A DNA stretch of 7,044 nt. Source: Eggerthellaceae bacterium. Its GTDB lineage: Bacteria > Actinomycetota > Coriobacteriia > Coriobacteriales > Eggerthellaceae. The notes beneath the pieces were generated by a model. That model saw only the letters and a list, made by a program, of their open reading frames with translations. It was not told the DNA's origin and made no database searches. The first letter of the stretch is position 1; each line of letters starts with the position of its first letter. The translations under genes and the position numbers were made by a program. The DNA is taken from positions 1 through 7,044 of the forward strand of contig JAFYTB010000079.1 of assembly GCA_017559045.1 (NCBI GenBank), written 5' to 3'. This document shows, piece after piece, positions 6,075 through 7,044 of the stretch.

Positions 6075-6088
6075 TCACGAAACCGTGA
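6075..6088. promoter_or_regulatory. operator 3, TCACG-AAAC-CGTGA
   Basis: Five-base perfect arms surround AAAC. The centre is 6081.5, again exactly 39 bases from that of operator 2. It lies in the leader of the plus-strand transcript, about 35 bases ahead of the excisionase-like start. A further half site TTCACGAGAG lies at 6059-6068. Confidence 0.6.
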
Positions 6089-6121
6089 AGTTTGAAAGCG
6101 ACTCAAAGACAGGAGATGAGA

Positions 6122-6293
6122 ATGATCACACAGATGATCGGAGCAGAGGAAGTCGCCAAGGCGCTGAACGCCTAGAAGGGCTACGCCTACAAGGCGATCC
6201 GCAAGCTCAACGAGGAGATGGAGGAGAAGGGCATGCTAGTGGTGAAGGGCAAGGTGAGCGCCGACTACTTCGCTGAGCGCTACTTCGGCAAGG
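6122..6293 (+). pseudogene. small helix-turn-helix / excisionase-like gene with an internal amber stop
   Basis: The ATG at 6122 has AGGAG six bases upstream, and the frame reads MITQMIGAEEVAKALNA, then TAG (6173-6175), then KGYAYKAIRKLNEEMEEKGM and on through VKGKVSADYFAERYFGK. Ignoring the stop, this is a roughly 60-residue DNA-binding protein of the sort that sits directly before integrases in actinobacterial and firmicute mobile elements, where it acts as excisionase or directionality factor. A single base change (for example TCG to TAG) explains the break. The frame then runs on to 6484 across the integrase start, so its own natural stop also seems lost. Readthrough or amber suppression would be needed for a full product; a dead gene is more likely. 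Confidence 0.65.
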
Positions 6294-6628
6294 ATGGCGG
6301 TGGCGTCAATGTCGATCAGCAAGGACCCGGAGCGCGGCACCTATTACGTCCAGTGCTACTACCGCAATTGGACGGGGAAGCGCAAGAAGAAGACCGAGCG
6401 CGGCTTCAAGACCAAGAAGGCCGCCATGGCATGGGAGGTGGACTTCCTGCGCCATATGGAGGGAACGCCGGACATGACGCTTAACGCGTTCTACGAGTTG
6501 TGCAAGAAAGACATCGCCAAAAAGTGCGCATCACCACCCAGCGCGGCAAGCAACAGCTTATCGAGACGAAAATCCTCCCCTACCTGGGCGAAAAGAAGCT
6601 CACCGACATAACGCCGCTCTACGCTTGA
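6294..6628 (+). pseudogene. tyrosine integrase, N-terminal remnant with frameshift and truncation
   Basis: The start reads MAVASMSISKDPERGTYYVQ and continues with an arm-type DNA-binding domain (YYRNWTGKRKKKTERGFKTK) and a core-binding region. The frame changes in a run of five A (6519-6523): the original frame ends at 6611, while the downstream frame reads VRITTQRGKQQLIETKILPY and LGEKKLTDITPL, as expected of the family, and stops at 6628. One lost A would explain it. The protein then breaks off after about 110 residues of the usual 350-400, so the whole catalytic domain with its Arg, His and Tyr residues is missing. An inner ATG at 6309 could be the original start. It cannot recombine DNA by itself. 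Confidence 0.8.
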
Positions 6629-7044
6629 ATTTTGTAAACCTCACATATGGCCTCTTTTAGCATGCCCGTCGAAATCTTAACCGCAGCTTCAGGCGTTAAC
6701 GTTGCAAGCATGCCTTTGCAGGACGCCGTTATCCCAAAATCATTCAAAGCTTTTTTCGCCACAAAGCCGCCTCCGCGTGTTTGGGAGTTTATCCCAAGAA
6801 CCCTTCGCTCGAGATTCCTGAAACTAATACCCTGCTCAAGATACAGGCGCACCATCTCATAAAGCTGCGCTCTCGAAACCCTGTTCGCACCTGCGACAAC
6901 ATTATCTCGCCCTTGAGGCTTATCATTTATCCCTAAGGTTGATGCTTTCGATTGGAAGCAATCGAAAGCACGCTTGCCGCTTCGATATACGACCCTTGCT
7001 GGAAAGCTTGACGTATCCTGCCCAGCAATCAACTCATCCGGTAC
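6619..7044 (-). CDS. C-terminal part of a protein of unknown function (partial)
   Basis: The frame is open from the right edge of the window (first full codon reads VPDEL) to the stop at 6619-6621, giving 141 residues. The apparent TTG start at 7032 is not needed, because the frame continues to the edge. I do not recognise a family. A segment SRAQLYEMVRLYLEQG-ISFRNLERRVLGI looks helix-turn-helix-like, followed by a Gly-rich RGGGFVAKKALNDFGI stretch. GC is about 42% in a sampled block, similar to the Gabija genes and unlike the integrase remnant that it meets tail to tail, with the two stops overlapping. A restriction or other defence protein would fit the surroundings, but that is only a guess. 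Confidence 0.6.
   Translation of the reverse strand, partial: VPDELIAGQDTSSFPARVVYRSGKRAFDCFQSKASTLGINDKPQGRDNVVAGANRVSRAQLYEMVRLYLEQGISFRNLERRVLGINSQTRGGGFVAKKALNDFGITASCKGMLATLTPEAAVKISTGMLKEAICEVYKIQA
6943..6970. repeat. perfect 11-base inverted repeat inside the right-end gene
   Basis: TGCTTTCGATT (6943-6953) and AATCGAAAGCA (6960-6970) are perfect inverted copies around GGAAGC. The hairpin lies within coding sequence, in the FDCFQSKA stretch. Role unknown: it may be chance, a protein site, or a structure in the mRNA. Confidence 0.5.

Noticed and set aside
6516..6530. Programmed -1 frameshift in the integrase at C-AAA-AAG
   Set aside because: The heptamer is not the full A-AAA-AAG type, no downstream stimulatory structure was seen, and the product would still be truncated, so a lost A is simpler.
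1..7044. CRISPR array, tRNA or rRNA genes, replication origin
   Set aside because: No regularly spaced identical repeats, no cloverleaf-like or rRNA-like sequence and no replication initiator gene were seen.

Overview
The window looks like a piece of an actinobacterial genome, most probably a gut Coriobacteriia (Eggerthella/Slackia/Olsenella-type) chromosome or integrated element. This is inferred from the high-GC sigma/anti-sigma pair and from the style of the XRE regulator and of the small HTH plus tyrosine integrase pair; no rRNA or other phylogenetic marker is present. Base composition is a mosaic. Sampled 60-base blocks give about 62-65% GC in the sigma and XRE genes, but about 42-50% GC in the two defence genes and in the right-end gene.

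Left part (1-1990). The last 32 codons of an unknown high-GC gene end at 100. A gene-free stretch (101-627) follows; it holds a small inverted repeat, a strong minus-strand terminator, a 74-bp imperfect palindrome that looks like a REPIN/MITE, and a plausible ECF-type promoter. Next come an ECF sigma factor (628-1119) and an overlapping single-pass membrane anti-sigma factor (1106-1792). This module is flanked by two diverged copies, in the same orientation, of a roughly 140-bp segment (237-375 and 1847-1987). Each copy carries a nearly identical terminator and a TTACTCCCAYTC box.

Centre (1845-5979, minus strand). A three-gene operon runs XRE repressor, then OLD-family ATPase-TOPRIM nuclease, then UvrD-like helicase. 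The last two form a Gabija-type (class 2 OLD plus helicase) anti-phage pair. The genes are tightly coupled: 5 nt separate the regulator and the nuclease, and the nuclease and helicase overlap by 14 nt. The operon probably ends at the bidirectional terminator at 1847-1886, after a leaderless 3' stretch of about 270 nt.

Right part (5970-7044). The intergenic region between the XRE gene and the divergent genes carries three palindromes of the form TCACG-N4-CGTGA, with centres exactly 39 bp apart. They overlap candidate promoters in both directions, like a phage immunity region. Divergent from the repressor are a small HTH/excisionase-like gene broken by an amber codon and a tyrosine integrase broken by a frameshift and cut off after about 110 codons. 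At the break, an unrelated AT-rich minus-strand gene of unknown function begins; it runs off the right edge.

Reading of the whole: a decayed integrative element (repressor, operators, excisionase, integrase) that carries Gabija as cargo directly behind its own repressor, so defence expression would be tied to the repressor promoter. The integration machinery is dead, while the defence genes have intact frames and motifs. The two ends of the window both read GTAC and together would make a GGTACC site, so the window may be a KpnI/Acc65I-type fragment or a linearised circle.
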